Source: a bacterium
Lineage (GTDB): Bacteria > Acidobacteriota > Thermoanaerobaculia > Multivoradales > JAHEKO01
Direction of reading: 5' to 3'
DNA length: 64,000 nucleotides
Assembly (NCBI GenBank): GCA_024224155.1
Contig: JAAENP010000050.1
Coordinates: forward strand, 1 to 64,000
The position numbers and the translations under genes are program-made. Shown here in pieces: positions 1 to 8,269 of the stretch (position 1 is its first letter; each line of letters begins with the position of its first letter). The notes below the pieces were generated by a model. It had not been told where the DNA came from and ran no database searches. It was given only the letters and a program-made list of their open reading frames with translations.

Positions 1-513
1 TCTTGGACGGGCTTTCTGACGCTTGCGGCGCTAACGATGAGCCCGGCTGCGGCTCTCGCCGCCGACAGCGGCTTTGCGAACAACAACGGCGCCAGCGTTT
101 TCTTCAGTGACGAGCCCAGTCTTCTGAGGAAGTTCCCGACTCTGGAGTCGGTCGTGCCGGTGCCATCGATCGCCGACGTTTCCGGCCGGACGGTCATACC
201 AATTTCCTGCCGGGTCCGGGCCGAGGACAGCGGCGGACCGGTCAAGGGTGCAAGGGGCACCTATCGCGCCGAGCTTCTCGTGCTGGATCGGGGTACCGGG
301 ATGTCCGAGATCTTCCCTCTCAAATCGGGCACGTTCAGGACCAAGACGAATGGCGTCAGTCGGTTCAAGATCGAGATCCCGACGGCGATTTTCGCCGGTG
401 GTTTCGAATCGGGAGGCGTATCTGCGTGGTCCTACGCCCGCACCGCCTTCAAGAAGAAGACGAAGGGCACCTTCGGTGCGCTGGACTGCGACGTTACCGT
501 CATGAAGAACTAG
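1..513 (+). CDS. Secreted protein, 5' end outside the window
   Basis: The reading frame is open from base 1, so the gene starts left of the window. An internal ATG at 37 is possible but cuts through what looks like a signal peptide (hydrophobic stretch FLTLAAL, then AAALAADS). The mature part has no domain I recognise. Near its end it carries GGFESGGVSAWSYA, which resembles the GFESGDTSAWS motif of the secreted protein at 58894-59595. It ends in a short basic tail. It converges with the CreD-like gene; a small AACTAG/CTAGTT hairpin (508-526) lies at the stop codon. I assign no function; an exported structural or surface protein is the most I can infer. Confidence 0.7.
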   Translation, partial: SWTGFLTLAALTMSPAAALAADSGFANNNGASVFFSDEPSLLRKFPTLESVVPVPSIADVSGRTVIPISCRVRAEDSGGPVKGARGTYRAELLVLDRGTGMSEIFPLKSGTFRTKTNGVSRFKIEIPTAIFAGGFESGGVSAWSYARTAFKKKTKGTFGALDCDVTVMKN

Positions 514-526
514 ACGGCGCCTAGTT
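508..526. terminator. Small hairpin between convergent genes
   Basis: AACTAG (508-513) pairs with CTAGTT (521-526) around a 7-base loop, exactly between two convergent genes. There is no clear T-run on either side, so a role as a bidirectional terminator is only a guess. Confidence 0.25.
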
Positions 527-554
527 GTGGATGGCGGCCCTGGGAAGCCGCGGT

Positions 555-1835
555 TTAGGGTCTGGTAACGGACGCCTCGAGCGGGCTCTCGCCGGAATCG
601 AAGACCCGGTTCCAGTCGACCTTGGCGGTGAACTGCATGAGCACGAACAGGGTGATGATCGAGCCGGTCGTCACCGCCAGCCCGGTCAGGCCTTCGAAGA
701 AGAAGGCGTAGCTGAAGAGCACCAGGAACACGAGCTGGGCGGAGCCGGCGTAGCGCAGAGCGCTCCGTAAGCCGCAGATCAGCCTCAGGTAGCTGAGGAC
801 CAGGCCCAGGCTGACCACGGCCGCCGTGGCGAACGCCAGATGGATGTTGAGGTGGTCGACCAGGTAGGCCATGAGCAGATGAAAGGAGAAAAACGCGGCC
901 GAGAGAAAGAAGAAGTGCATCGGGTGAAGCTCGAGGTGTTTGAGCGCGCCCAGCATGATCAGGACGGTGATGAAGAATAGGAGCGAGACCGGCGCGAAGA
1001 AGGTAATGCGAGCGGTGAGCGGTCCCGGGTTGAGCTTGTTCGGGACGTCCAGCCCGATGTGCTGGCCACTGACCAGGTTGTCGAACGACCACTCGAGTCG
1101 CCAGCCGTCTCCGGTCGGGCTCTTTCGAGTCGGCGAGAGTGCCCCGGCGGGAAAGTCGATGCCGCCGAAGTCGGTGATCATCGCGAGGTTGAAGTCACGT
1201 ATCTGGCCCACGCTCGAGTCGCCGAAACGATAGCTCCAGGTGTCCAGGCCGCGCGAGCGGTAGCGGATCTCGATCGGAACGGTTTTGCCGGGTTTGGGCA
1301 CGAAGCGAGCCGAGACGCCTTGGGCCAGGTTGTTCACCTGGGAGATGTCCTCGCCGCCGAAGCTGAGCGAGAAATCGTCATAGATCGCGGTCGGCGACGG
1401 AAACTGAAAGTCGACCGTTACGGACTTGGCTTTGAGGCTCGGAATCCTGACCATGTAAACGGCCTTGAAGTCGACGGTGTAGGTGTCATGCCAGAGGAGT
1501 CCCTTTCTGCGGTGATCGACATTCAGCCGAACGTCGACCGAGCTCGAGCTGATGGTCAGGGGTATGCAAACCTCCTTCTCCCTCTTTACCCGTTTCGTGA
1601 CCTCCTTGCCCGACTCGTCCTTCTGGGTCACTTGTTCCGAGACCTCGTGCAGGCGGTTGTGAAATACCTTCGGCGCCATCTGGCTGTGTTGGCCTCCCCA
1701 CAGCGAGGCGACCTGCTGCCCGCCCTCGATCTTGGATTGGTTGGTCCGGGTCGCGACCGAAGCGCCCAGGATGAACCAGGCGACCGCGGTCGAGGCGAAA
1801 ATGAAGAGAATGGCAAACAGGCGGCGAGCGGTCAT
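555..1835 (-). CDS. CreD-family inner membrane protein
   Basis: The product has 426 residues. It starts with one N-terminal membrane segment (LFAILFIFASTAVAWFILG), followed by a large extracytoplasmic beta-rich region (about residues 30-280). It ends in a run of about six hydrophobic helices, the last followed by KVDWNRVF. This layout and the final W motif match the CreD (Cet) family, whose biochemical role is poorly known and is linked in enterobacteria to the CreBC regulon and envelope stress. The ATG at 1835 is chosen because the longer frame upstream overlaps the isoprenyl transferase and lacks coding character. It lies 38 bases after that gene on the same strand and probably shares its transcript. 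No creBC genes are nearby, so regulation likely differs; the winged-helix gene upstream is a candidate regulator. Confidence 0.75.
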   Translation of the reverse strand: MTARRLFAILFIFASTAVAWFILGASVATRTNQSKIEGGQQVASLWGGQHSQMAPKVFHNRLHEVSEQVTQKDESGKEVTKRVKREKEVCIPLTISSSSVDVRLNVDHRRKGLLWHDTYTVDFKAVYMVRIPSLKAKSVTVDFQFPSPTAIYDDFSLSFGGEDISQVNNLAQGVSARFVPKPGKTVPIEIRYRSRGLDTWSYRFGDSSVGQIRDFNLAMITDFGGIDFPAGALSPTRKSPTGDGWRLEWSFDNLVSGQHIGLDVPNKLNPGPLTARITFFAPVSLLFFITVLIMLGALKHLELHPMHFFFLSAAFFSFHLLMAYLVDHLNIHLAFATAAVVSLGLVLSYLRLICGLRSALRYAGSAQLVFLVLFSYAFFFEGLTGLAVTTGSIITLFVLMQFTAKVDWNRVFDSGESPLEASVTRP

Positions 1836-1873
1836 GTCTTGTCCCTTCGACGTGATTCCAGGGCTGTGAAGGT

Positions 1874-2608
1874 TCAGGAGGCCAGAGCCGGCAGGCGTCC
1901 GAAGCGCCGATTCCGGTTGTGGAAATCCTCCACCGCGGTGGCGAGCTGTTCCGGGCCGAAGTCCGGCCAGAGAACGGGAAGGAAGAGCAGCTCGGCGTAC
2001 GCCGATTCCCAGAGCAGGAAGTCCGAGAGCCGCTGCTCGCCGCTGGTGCGGATAAGGAGGTCTACCGGCGGCACACCCGCCACCGAGTGGGTCACGCGCT
2101 CGATACGGCAGGTGAGATCCGACACCGGATCCGGTACCGGACCGATCGCGGCCTGGGTTCCCAGACGGGAAGCCGCGGCAATCGCCCAACGAGCGGAGTA
2201 GTCGACGGCGAGGCGCAGAAGTAGCGACGAGCAAGCCCGGGTAGCCCGCTCGGAGCTCTCGATGGCGCTCACGATCGAGGGGCGGAGCCGGTCTCGGCGG
2301 CCGATGACGTTGAGCCGGACGTCGTTCTCGACCAGGCGGTCGCGTTCGCGAGACAGGAAGTCCTCGAACAGGTACATCAAGGCTCGGACCTCGCTCGACG
2401 GTCGCTGCCAGTTGTCGGCCGAGAACGCGTACAGGGTGAGTACGTCGATTCCGAGCTCGCCGGCGGCTTCGACCGTGCGGCGCACGGCCTCCGCTCCCTG
2501 TCGGTGGCCGGCGGTGCGTCGGAGGCCGTGTTGAGCGGCCCAGCGGCCGTTTCCGTCCATGATGATGCCGACATGGAGCGGGTCGTGTTTTGGCAGTGTA
2601 CTTTGCAT
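1874..2608 (-). CDS. uppS: Isoprenyl transferase (undecaprenyl diphosphate synthase family)
   Basis: This cis-prenyltransferase family adds isopentenyl diphosphate units to farnesyl diphosphate to make the C55 lipid carrier for peptidoglycan and O-antigen. The signature GIIMDGNGRWAAQHG near residue 20 holds the catalytic Asp and the diphosphate-binding Gly/Asn/Arg. TLYAFSADNWQRP and DLLIRTSGEQRLSDFLLWES, with the IPP-binding arginine, are also clear. The length of 244 residues is usual. The ATG at 2608 sits inside a 17-bp dyad (2600-2616); GTG at 2611 is an alternative. The gene follows the winged-helix gene by 26 bases. The core assignment is safe, but whether the product chain is C55 cannot be read from sequence. 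Confidence 0.9.
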   Translation of the reverse strand: MQSTLPKHDPLHVGIIMDGNGRWAAQHGLRRTAGHRQGAEAVRRTVEAAGELGIDVLTLYAFSADNWQRPSSEVRALMYLFEDFLSRERDRLVENDVRLNVIGRRDRLRPSIVSAIESSERATRACSSLLLRLAVDYSARWAIAAASRLGTQAAIGPVPDPVSDLTCRIERVTHSVAGVPPVDLLIRTSGEQRLSDFLLWESAYAELLFLPVLWPDFGPEQLATAVEDFHNRNRRFGRLPALAS

Positions 2609-2616
2609 CACAAAGT
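2600..2616. promoter_or_regulatory. Operator-like dyad ACTTTG-N5-CAAAGT over the uppS start
   Basis: ACTTTGCATCACAAAGT is a perfect 6-bp inverted repeat with a 5-base spacer. It covers the uppS start codon (CAT at 2606-2608 on this strand). A near-identical site lies at 3712-3728 before the membrane protein/regulator pair. Two matching dyads around one winged-helix gene suggest its binding sites. Confidence 0.6.
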
Positions 2617-2634
2617 CAGACTCCAAAAAAAGAG

Positions 2635-3057
2635 TTACTCGCCACGGGTGGCGTGGATGATCGCCTCCATGTGCGCGAGGTATCGCTCGAGTCCACGCCG
2701 GCCCTTCGAGGTGATCCGAAACTCGGTCTTGGGCGTTCGCTTGACGAAGCTCTTCTTGCAGCTCAAATAGCCCGCGTCCTCGAGCTTGCGAGCGTGGACG
2801 CTCAGGTTGCCGTCGCTGGTCTCGAGCAGCTCCTTGAGCTCGGAGAAGGTCATGGAGCGGTTCACGGACAGTGCGCTCAGGATACCGAGCCGGATACGCT
2901 CGTAGACCAGGCGATCGAACTCGCGGGCACTGGAATCGGAGAGATAGCCGGCCACTGTCGCCAGCCGCCGCTTGCGCGAGGGCGGGCCGGTTTCAGCGGC
3001 GGCCGTGGCTTCCGGCACCGCCGACGCCCCGGTTCGGGCTGCGGCCGCCTTAGCCAC
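2635..3057 (-). CDS. Winged-helix transcriptional regulator (HTH_34-like)
   Basis: This 140-residue protein has an Ala-rich N-terminal tail (about 35 residues). The remainder is a compact winged helix: RIRLGILSALSVNRSMTF, then SELKELLETSDGNLSVHARKL as the helix-turn-helix, then a wing ending FRITSKGRRGLERYLAHME. This is the ArsR/MarR-like winged-helix family that usually sits next to a small membrane protein. The start is GTG, and the first eight bases overlap the end of the upstream membrane-protein gene (3050-3057), which implies translational coupling. The likely target is the ACTTTG-N5-CAAAGT dyad found on both sides of the pair. No sensor residues are evident; the membrane partner may carry the signal. 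Confidence 0.8.
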   Translation of the reverse strand: MAKAAAARTGASAVPEATAAAETGPPSRKRRLATVAGYLSDSSAREFDRLVYERIRLGILSALSVNRSMTFSELKELLETSDGNLSVHARKLEDAGYLSCKKSFVKRTPKTEFRITSKGRRGLERYLAHMEAIIHATRGE

Positions 3058-3670
3058 CGTAGCTCCGAGCGATGATGAACCCGAACACGAGGTGAAGCCC
3101 GCCGAAGCCCGCCGCGAGCAGCGGATTGGCCCAGGCCGGAGAGCTCGAAAGTGCCACCGCGCCGAGGAGGATGAAGCAGACTCCCATGACCGGCACGGGA
3201 CGAACCGAAAAGGCCCCGCCGGAGACCACCGCGACGCCGTAGAGCAGCAGCCAGGTTCCCGGTACCAGGTCGGCGCGACCGCTCCGGAGCAGGACGAAGG
3301 ACAGCATGGCCGCTGCCAGGAGTGCAGGGCTCAGGTTGAGCAGGAATCTCCGGCCCACGCCGCTCGCGAGCTTCTGCCCCAGAGCCGCGGCCTTGTGCCG
3401 CATGAAGACGCCACCGATCGCGGCCGCCACTAGCGCATCCAGCACCCAGATCTGAAACCAGTCTTCCGGGGAGTTGTGAACCACGATCGCCGCGACGATC
3501 GCGGAAAGCCCCATCGCCATACCACCGCGCCCGGGAACCGAGGTGAACGAGCCCGCGGATTCCATCGCCGAGCGAATGTAGGCGAGGTGGTCGAGTGCGC
3601 GGTCGCTCAGGGCGTCCGGCCGGGGCGCGGGGGCGCCGGTCGGGGTTGCCGTGGCCGCTGGCTCGCTCAT
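3050..3670 (-). CDS. Small integral membrane protein, partner of the winged-helix regulator
   Basis: The product has 206 residues, with a Pro/Ala-rich cytoplasmic N-terminus (about 45 residues) and about six hydrophobic segments from residue 50 on (for example MAMGLSAIVAAIVVHN, ALLAAAMLSFVLL, LLLYGVAVVSGG). It ends in RSYGG. Small membrane proteins of this type are commonly found beside winged-helix regulators of the HTH_34 type; their function is unknown. The ATG at 3670 is chosen because the upstream extension runs into the dyad at 3712-3728. Its stop overlaps the regulator start. Signal relay to, or sequestration of, the regulator is an inference from gene order only. Confidence 0.7.
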   Translation of the reverse strand: MSEPAATATPTGAPAPRPDALSDRALDHLAYIRSAMESAGSFTSVPGRGGMAMGLSAIVAAIVVHNSPEDWFQIWVLDALVAAAIGGVFMRHKAAALGQKLASGVGRRFLLNLSPALLAAAMLSFVLLRSGRADLVPGTWLLLYGVAVVSGGAFSVRPVPVMGVCFILLGAVALSSSPAWANPLLAAGFGGLHLVFGFIIARSYGG

Positions 3671-3705
3671 GATCGCGAGGACTGTACGCTCCGGGCCCTT
3701 GGTTG

Positions 3706-4098
3706 TCAAGTACTTTGTATTACAGAGTCATCATCGCGATGCGCCAGCTCTGGCGAGAAGGCGGGCAGACAGATGGCGTAGTACTCGGCTTCTTCGTCGA
3801 ACGGGTTGCCGAAGTGAACGCGAACGCCGGCGGGTGTCCAGATTGCTTCCCCGGTGGAGACGTCGACCTGGTCGCCGTCGACCTCGACCCGCACCCGGCC
3901 CCGCAAGACCACGGTCAGCTCGCCGAACTCGGGCGTTTGCGGCGGCTCGCCCCAACCGGGAGGGACCACCATTCGTGCCAGGCTCAGTTCCTCGGTGCCG
4001 GTGTGGACGCGACCGATCATCTCCTTGATCTGCTTACCGCCGGGTACTGGAATCATCGTGCCCGTCGTGACATGTAAATAGCGCTTGTCGTCTGCCAT
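3706..4098 (-). CDS. Cupin-domain protein
   Basis: The protein has 130 residues and is a single small beta-barrel (cupin-2 type). PPGWGEPPQTPEFGELTVVLRGRVRVEVDGD matches cupin motif 1 in layout but lacks the usual two histidines; Glu and Thr occupy part of the site. WTPAGVRVHFGNP gives motif 2 with one His. Metal binding is therefore doubtful, and the protein could be a binding rather than catalytic cupin. It precedes the membrane protein/regulator pair by 35 bases on the same strand. The dyad at 3712-3728 overlaps its last codons, so the downstream pair can be controlled separately. Confidence 0.7.
   Translation of the reverse strand: MADDKRYLHVTTGTMIPVPGGKQIKEMIGRVHTGTEELSLARMVVPPGWGEPPQTPEFGELTVVLRGRVRVEVDGDQVDVSTGEAIWTPAGVRVHFGNPFDEEAEYYAICLPAFSPELAHRDDDSVIQST
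3712..3728. promoter_or_regulatory. Operator-like dyad ACTTTG-N5-CAGAGT before the membrane protein/regulator pair
   Basis: ACTTTGTATTACAGAGT differs from the site at 2600-2616 mainly in the spacer and one arm base. It lies 42 bases upstream of the membrane-protein ATG, where an autoregulatory operator would be expected, inside the 3' end of the cupin gene. Confidence 0.55.
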
Positions 4099-4199
4099 GG
4101 GTGCTTTTCTAGCACAGCTCGTTCACGTAAACTGCCCAACCTCCCGATCGCATCGACCGTAACTACGGTTCGATCGCACCACCTGAAAGGAAGAAAAGC

Positions 4200-5756
4200 A
4201 TGAGACGACTTCTGAGAAGTGCTGCCTTTGCGCTCGGTGCTGCCGCGCTGGCGGCGGCTCTGCCTGCGCAGGATCTGGCGAACTTCGAGAAAAACCTCAC
4301 CCAGTACACCCTGGACAACGGCCTGACGTTTCTCATCTATGAGCGGCCCGCTGCGCCCGTGGTGTCGTTCTACACCTACGTCAACGCGGGCTCGGCCCAG
4401 GAGGTCGCCGGCATCACGGGTCTGGCCCACATGTTCGAGCACATGGCCTTCAAGGGCACGAGCCGGATCGGAACCAAGGACATCGACGCCGAGCGCGCCG
4501 CGCTCGCCGAAGTCGACAAGGCCTATCAGGCCTACGACCCTTCTCGCCGCGAGCTCGGGGCCGACCCGGAGGAGATCGCCCGGCTCGAAAAGGCCTGGAA
4601 AGAAGCCCGCGACCGGGCGACCGAGATGTTGCAGCGCGACGAGTTCAGCGAGATCATCGACCGCGCCGGCGGCGTCGGGCTCAACGCGTCGACCGCCTCC
4701 GACAAGACCGACTATTACTACTCGCTTCCCGCCAACAAGGTCGAGCTCTGGGCCTACTTGGAATCCGAGCGTTTTCTGGATCCGGTGCTGAGAGAGTTCT
4801 ACACCGAGCGCGACGTGGTGATGGAGGAGCGGCGGCTGCGAACCGACAGCCAGCCGATCGGACGGCTAATCGAGCAGATGCTCGCGACGGCGTTCATCGC
4901 CCATCCCTACGGTTACCCCACGATCGGCTACATGAGCGACCTCCAGTCGTTCTCGCGCGAAGACGCCCAGGCCTTTTATGACAGGTACTACGTGCCGAGC
5001 AACATGACGATCGCGATCGTCGGTGCGGTCAAAGCCGAGGAGCTCGTGCCGATGCTCGAGAGGTACTTCGGCCGTCTTCCGGCCGGAGAGAAGCCGCCGG
5101 CGCTACGCACCGTCGAGCCCGCGCAGATTGCCGAGCGCGTGATCAAGATGCCGGATGCGGCACAGCCGCTCTACGTCGAAGGCTATCTGCGACCTGCGGT
5201 GACCGATCCCGATGACGCCGTCTACGATGCGATCGTTGACGTTCTGTCCACGGGCCGGACGTCGCGGCTGTACCGCAACCTGGTTCGAGATCGGAAGATT
5301 GCGGCCCAGACCGGCGCGTTCAACGGTTTCCCCGGCAACAAGTATCAGAACCTCATGGTGGTCTTCGCATTCCCCACGCCCGATCATTCCAACGAGGAAG
5401 TCCAAGCCGCGATCCGTGACGAGATCGAGCGGCTCAAGACCGAGCTCATCAGCGACGAGGAGCTGGCCATGGTCAAGACCCGCGCCAAGGCGGGCCTGGT
5501 CCGCTCGCTCGCGAGCAACACCGGTATCGGTCAGCAGCTTGCCGCCTATCAGGTCCTGTTTGGGGATTGGCGCGAGCTGTTTCGCAGCGTCGATCGCATC
5601 GAAGAAGTCACCAAGGAAGACATCCGGCGTGTGGCTCGCGAAGCCTTCAAGCCCGTGAACCGGACGGTTGCAATGATCGTCAATGCCCCGGTCGCCGAAA
5701 CCGCCGAAACCGCTGAAACCGCCGAGCTCGGCAACGCCGACTCGAACGAGGGCTAG
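4200..5756 (+). CDS. M16 zinc protease, catalytic subunit
   Basis: A signal peptide (LRSAAFALGAAALAAALPAQ) leads a pitrilysin-family protein of 518 residues, so it acts in the periplasm or at the outer membrane. The inverted zinc motif HMFEH is at residues 77-81. The downstream glutamate region DVVMEERRLRTDSQP supplies the third ligand. The M16 C-terminal domain follows (about residues 230-480). The tail is a short ETAETAETAE repeat. A good ribosome site (AAAGGAAG) precedes the ATG. The next gene starts 4 bases after the stop and encodes the non-catalytic partner. In M16 pairs of this kind the two proteins form a clam-shell that degrades peptides. Confidence 0.9.
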   Translation: MRRLLRSAAFALGAAALAAALPAQDLANFEKNLTQYTLDNGLTFLIYERPAAPVVSFYTYVNAGSAQEVAGITGLAHMFEHMAFKGTSRIGTKDIDAERAALAEVDKAYQAYDPSRRELGADPEEIARLEKAWKEARDRATEMLQRDEFSEIIDRAGGVGLNASTASDKTDYYYSLPANKVELWAYLESERFLDPVLREFYTERDVVMEERRLRTDSQPIGRLIEQMLATAFIAHPYGYPTIGYMSDLQSFSREDAQAFYDRYYVPSNMTIAIVGAVKAEELVPMLERYFGRLPAGEKPPALRTVEPAQIAERVIKMPDAAQPLYVEGYLRPAVTDPDDAVYDAIVDVLSTGRTSRLYRNLVRDRKIAAQTGAFNGFPGNKYQNLMVVFAFPTPDHSNEEVQAAIRDEIERLKTELISDEELAMVKTRAKAGLVRSLASNTGIGQQLAAYQVLFGDWRELFRSVDRIEEVTKEDIRRVAREAFKPVNRTVAMIVNAPVAETAETAETAELGNADSNEG

Positions 5757-5760
5757 GAAG

Positions 5761-7944
5761 ATGAAGAGCATGTACATGAGAGACACGAGATCATCTGTAT
5801 TCACCGGCTTCGCGCCGCCGGCCGGATTGGCGCTCGTCGCCTTGCTGGCTCCGCTGGCTCTGACGCCCCCGGTCGCGGCTCAGGTGCAGGACTATCGGGA
5901 CATCGAATACCCCGAGCTCCAGGCCTTTGACATTCCGCGCCCGGAGACCTTCGAGCTCGCCAACGGCCTCAAGGTCTTCCTGCTCGAAGACGACGAGCTA
6001 CCCTTGATTCGAGTTGTGGCTCGGATCCGTACCGGATCGGTCTATGAGCCCAAGGACAAGACCGGCCTGGCCGGTTTGATGGGCGCGGTGCAGCGCACCG
6101 GTGGAACCCGCGACATGACCGGCGACGAGATCGACGACTTTCTCGAGGCCCGGGCGGCATCGGTTGAGACCAATGTCGCAGCCACGGTCGGATTCGCCTC
6201 GATGGACTGTCTGTCCGGCGACTTCGACGAGGTTCTGCCGGTGTTTCACGATGTTCTCAGATACCCGGTCTTCGATCAGGACAAGCTCGAGATCGCCAAA
6301 GCCCAGACCCGGGCTCAGATCGCCCGCCGCAACGACAATGTGCTGGCGATTACCCCGCGAGAGTTCTCGAGGCTTGTCTACGGTTCCGAAGCGCCGATGT
6401 CGCGATTGACCGAGTACGCGACCGTGGCCGCGGTGGACCGAGGGGGCCTCTCCGAATGGCACGGGCGCTTCTACCACCCCAACAACGTCTACCTGGGCGT
6501 TGTGGGTGATTTCGACAGCGCCGGCATGAAGCAGAAACTCCAGGACACGTTCGGAGACTGGCCCGAGGGTCCGCCCTTTGACGAGCTCGAGATTCCGTAT
6601 CGCAAGGACCAAGAAGCGGGTGTCTACTTCATCGAAAAGAGCGATGTCACCCAGGCCAATGTCCGCCTTGGACATCTCGGGATCACGGTCGACGACCCGG
6701 ACTTCTTCTCTCTCCAGGTCATGAACGAGGTCTTGAGCGGCGGATTCTCCGGCCGGCTGTTGCGCAATATCCGCACCGAGAAGGGACTCGCCTACAGCGC
6801 CGGCGGGAGCGTCGGCTCGTCGTTCGCCTATCCCGGGGTCACGGGTTTCGGCCTGCAGACCAAGTCGGAGACCATGGGCGAGGCCGTGGACGCGCTCTAC
6901 GAAGAGCTGGAGGGAATGATCTCGAACCCGGCGACCGAGGAAGAGCTCGCTCGGGCCAAGGACACGATTCTCAACTCCTTCATCTTCAATTACGCCTCCA
7001 AGGGTCAGGTCCTGGAGCAGCAGATGCTCTATGACTACTATGGCCTGCCGGTCGACTTTCTCGAGACCTATCGTTCGAACATCGAGAAGGTATCGGTCGC
7101 GGATGTGGCGCGCGTGGCGGAGGCCCATCTCCACCCCGACAAGGCCACGCTGCTGGTCGTCGGTCGCGCCGAAGATTTCGATCGCCCGCTGTCGAGCTTC
7201 GGCGAGGTGAGCGATATCGATATCTCGATCCCCAGTCCGCCCGATCGCACCGCCGCGGTCGAGGTTACCGAGGACGACATGACGGCCGGCCGGGAGGTCT
7301 TCAGCCGCATGGTCTCGGCCCTCGGGGGTGAGAACTCGGCGGCTCTCGAGGCTCTGCGCACCAGCACCAGCCTGAACGTGACCATGCAGGGGCAGCAGAT
7401 GACCCTGGCTCAGACCTTTCTGGTGGTCTTTCCGGACCGGCTCTACCTCACGATTCAGACGCCGGTCGGCATGCAGGAAGTCGTGGTGACCGGCGGCGAG
7501 GGTTTCGTTCGCATGGGGGGCCGCTCCCAGCCCCTCCCGGCCGAGCAGGTCGAGCGTCAGGTGCGCGAGCTCGGCCGCGAGCTGTTCTCGCTGCTGCGCA
7601 ATCATCGCTCGGAAGACCTCGAAGTCGCGCTGGTCGGGAGTGAGGAGATCGAAGGGCACGAAGTCCAGACGGTTCTGGTCTCGTCGCCAACGTTCGCGAC
7701 CCGGCTTTGGATCGATAGCGAGGGCCGGCTCGTCAAGCAGATGTACCAGGGAACCCATCCGGCGACCGGTGCACCCGGCGAGTACGAGGTCGTGTTCTCG
7801 GACTACCGCAGCGTCGGGGAATACACCTTGCCGCACAAGCGAGTCACCAAGATCGACGGAGACGAGTTTGCGACCGCGACGGTCGAATCCTTCGAAATCA
7901 ATCCGCCGGTCGATATGATGGTGTTCGAGAAGCCCGCAGCGTGA
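5761..7944 (+). CDS. M16 protease-like partner subunit without zinc motif, with extra C-terminal domain
   Basis: The product has 727 residues with a signal peptide ending PPVAAQ. It has the M16 fold: EYPELQAFDIPRPETFELANGLKVFLLEDDE, then TGLAGLMGAVQRTGG where active members have HxxEH. The zinc ligands are thus absent and this is the structural half of the heterodimer. The C-terminal M16 domain contains SGRLLRNIRTEKGLAYSAGG. About 190 further residues (roughly 540-727) form an added beta-rich domain (LNVTMQGQQMTLAQTFLVVFPDRLYLTIQTPVG), reminiscent of outer-membrane lipoprotein-carrier folds. The ATG at 5761 follows the partner gene by 4 bases, and the longer frame upstream is out of register with its signal peptide. 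Confidence 0.85.
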   Translation: MKSMYMRDTRSSVFTGFAPPAGLALVALLAPLALTPPVAAQVQDYRDIEYPELQAFDIPRPETFELANGLKVFLLEDDELPLIRVVARIRTGSVYEPKDKTGLAGLMGAVQRTGGTRDMTGDEIDDFLEARAASVETNVAATVGFASMDCLSGDFDEVLPVFHDVLRYPVFDQDKLEIAKAQTRAQIARRNDNVLAITPREFSRLVYGSEAPMSRLTEYATVAAVDRGGLSEWHGRFYHPNNVYLGVVGDFDSAGMKQKLQDTFGDWPEGPPFDELEIPYRKDQEAGVYFIEKSDVTQANVRLGHLGITVDDPDFFSLQVMNEVLSGGFSGRLLRNIRTEKGLAYSAGGSVGSSFAYPGVTGFGLQTKSETMGEAVDALYEELEGMISNPATEEELARAKDTILNSFIFNYASKGQVLEQQMLYDYYGLPVDFLETYRSNIEKVSVADVARVAEAHLHPDKATLLVVGRAEDFDRPLSSFGEVSDIDISIPSPPDRTAAVEVTEDDMTAGREVFSRMVSALGGENSAALEALRTSTSLNVTMQGQQMTLAQTFLVVFPDRLYLTIQTPVGMQEVVVTGGEGFVRMGGRSQPLPAEQVERQVRELGRELFSLLRNHRSEDLEVALVGSEEIEGHEVQTVLVSSPTFATRLWIDSEGRLVKQMYQGTHPATGAPGEYEVVFSDYRSVGEYTLPHKRVTKIDGDEFATATVESFEINPPVDMMVFEKPAA

Positions 7945-8269
7945 GATTCGAATTAATGAAGTTTTGACAGGAAAGAGCCTTTCCTACAGGGGTAACTTCG
8001 ACATTCAATGAAGTTTCGGCGATTCGTTTTTTTGAATTTTTCAAGCGGTCTTCGAGAGTCGCAGAAACCCACCCGAACGAGGGTTGATCTGGACAGGCCT
8101 ATTTGGTTAGCGTTTCGCAATCGGAAGTGTGCTGTCTCGCCAACTTTTCCGAATTGATGTTGGTTTATCTCGTTACAAGATCGACACGGTGCCGTGCGCC
8201 GTGGGTCATGACGTTGAACCCGAACTTTCAACCCTCGGTCTAATTCTTAGTGGGAGGATTCTAGAAGTT
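7945..8269. promoter_or_regulatory. AT-richer leader before the TonB receptor
   Basis: This 325-base gap is noticeably more A/T-rich than its neighbours, with runs such as TTTTTTTGAATTTTTC near 8027. It holds a short GGAAAG/CTTTCC hairpin (about 7971-7985) and a repeated AATGAAGTTT (7955 and 8009). These fit a promoter and long 5' leader for the receptor. I cannot assign -35/-10 boxes with certainty. A ribosome site GGGAGGA lies at 8252-8258. I see no gene in it. Confidence 0.4.

Noticed and set aside
5998-7836. A 612-codon minus-strand frame
   Set aside because: Antisense of the second M16 gene; its Arg/His/Gly-rich product has no fold features.
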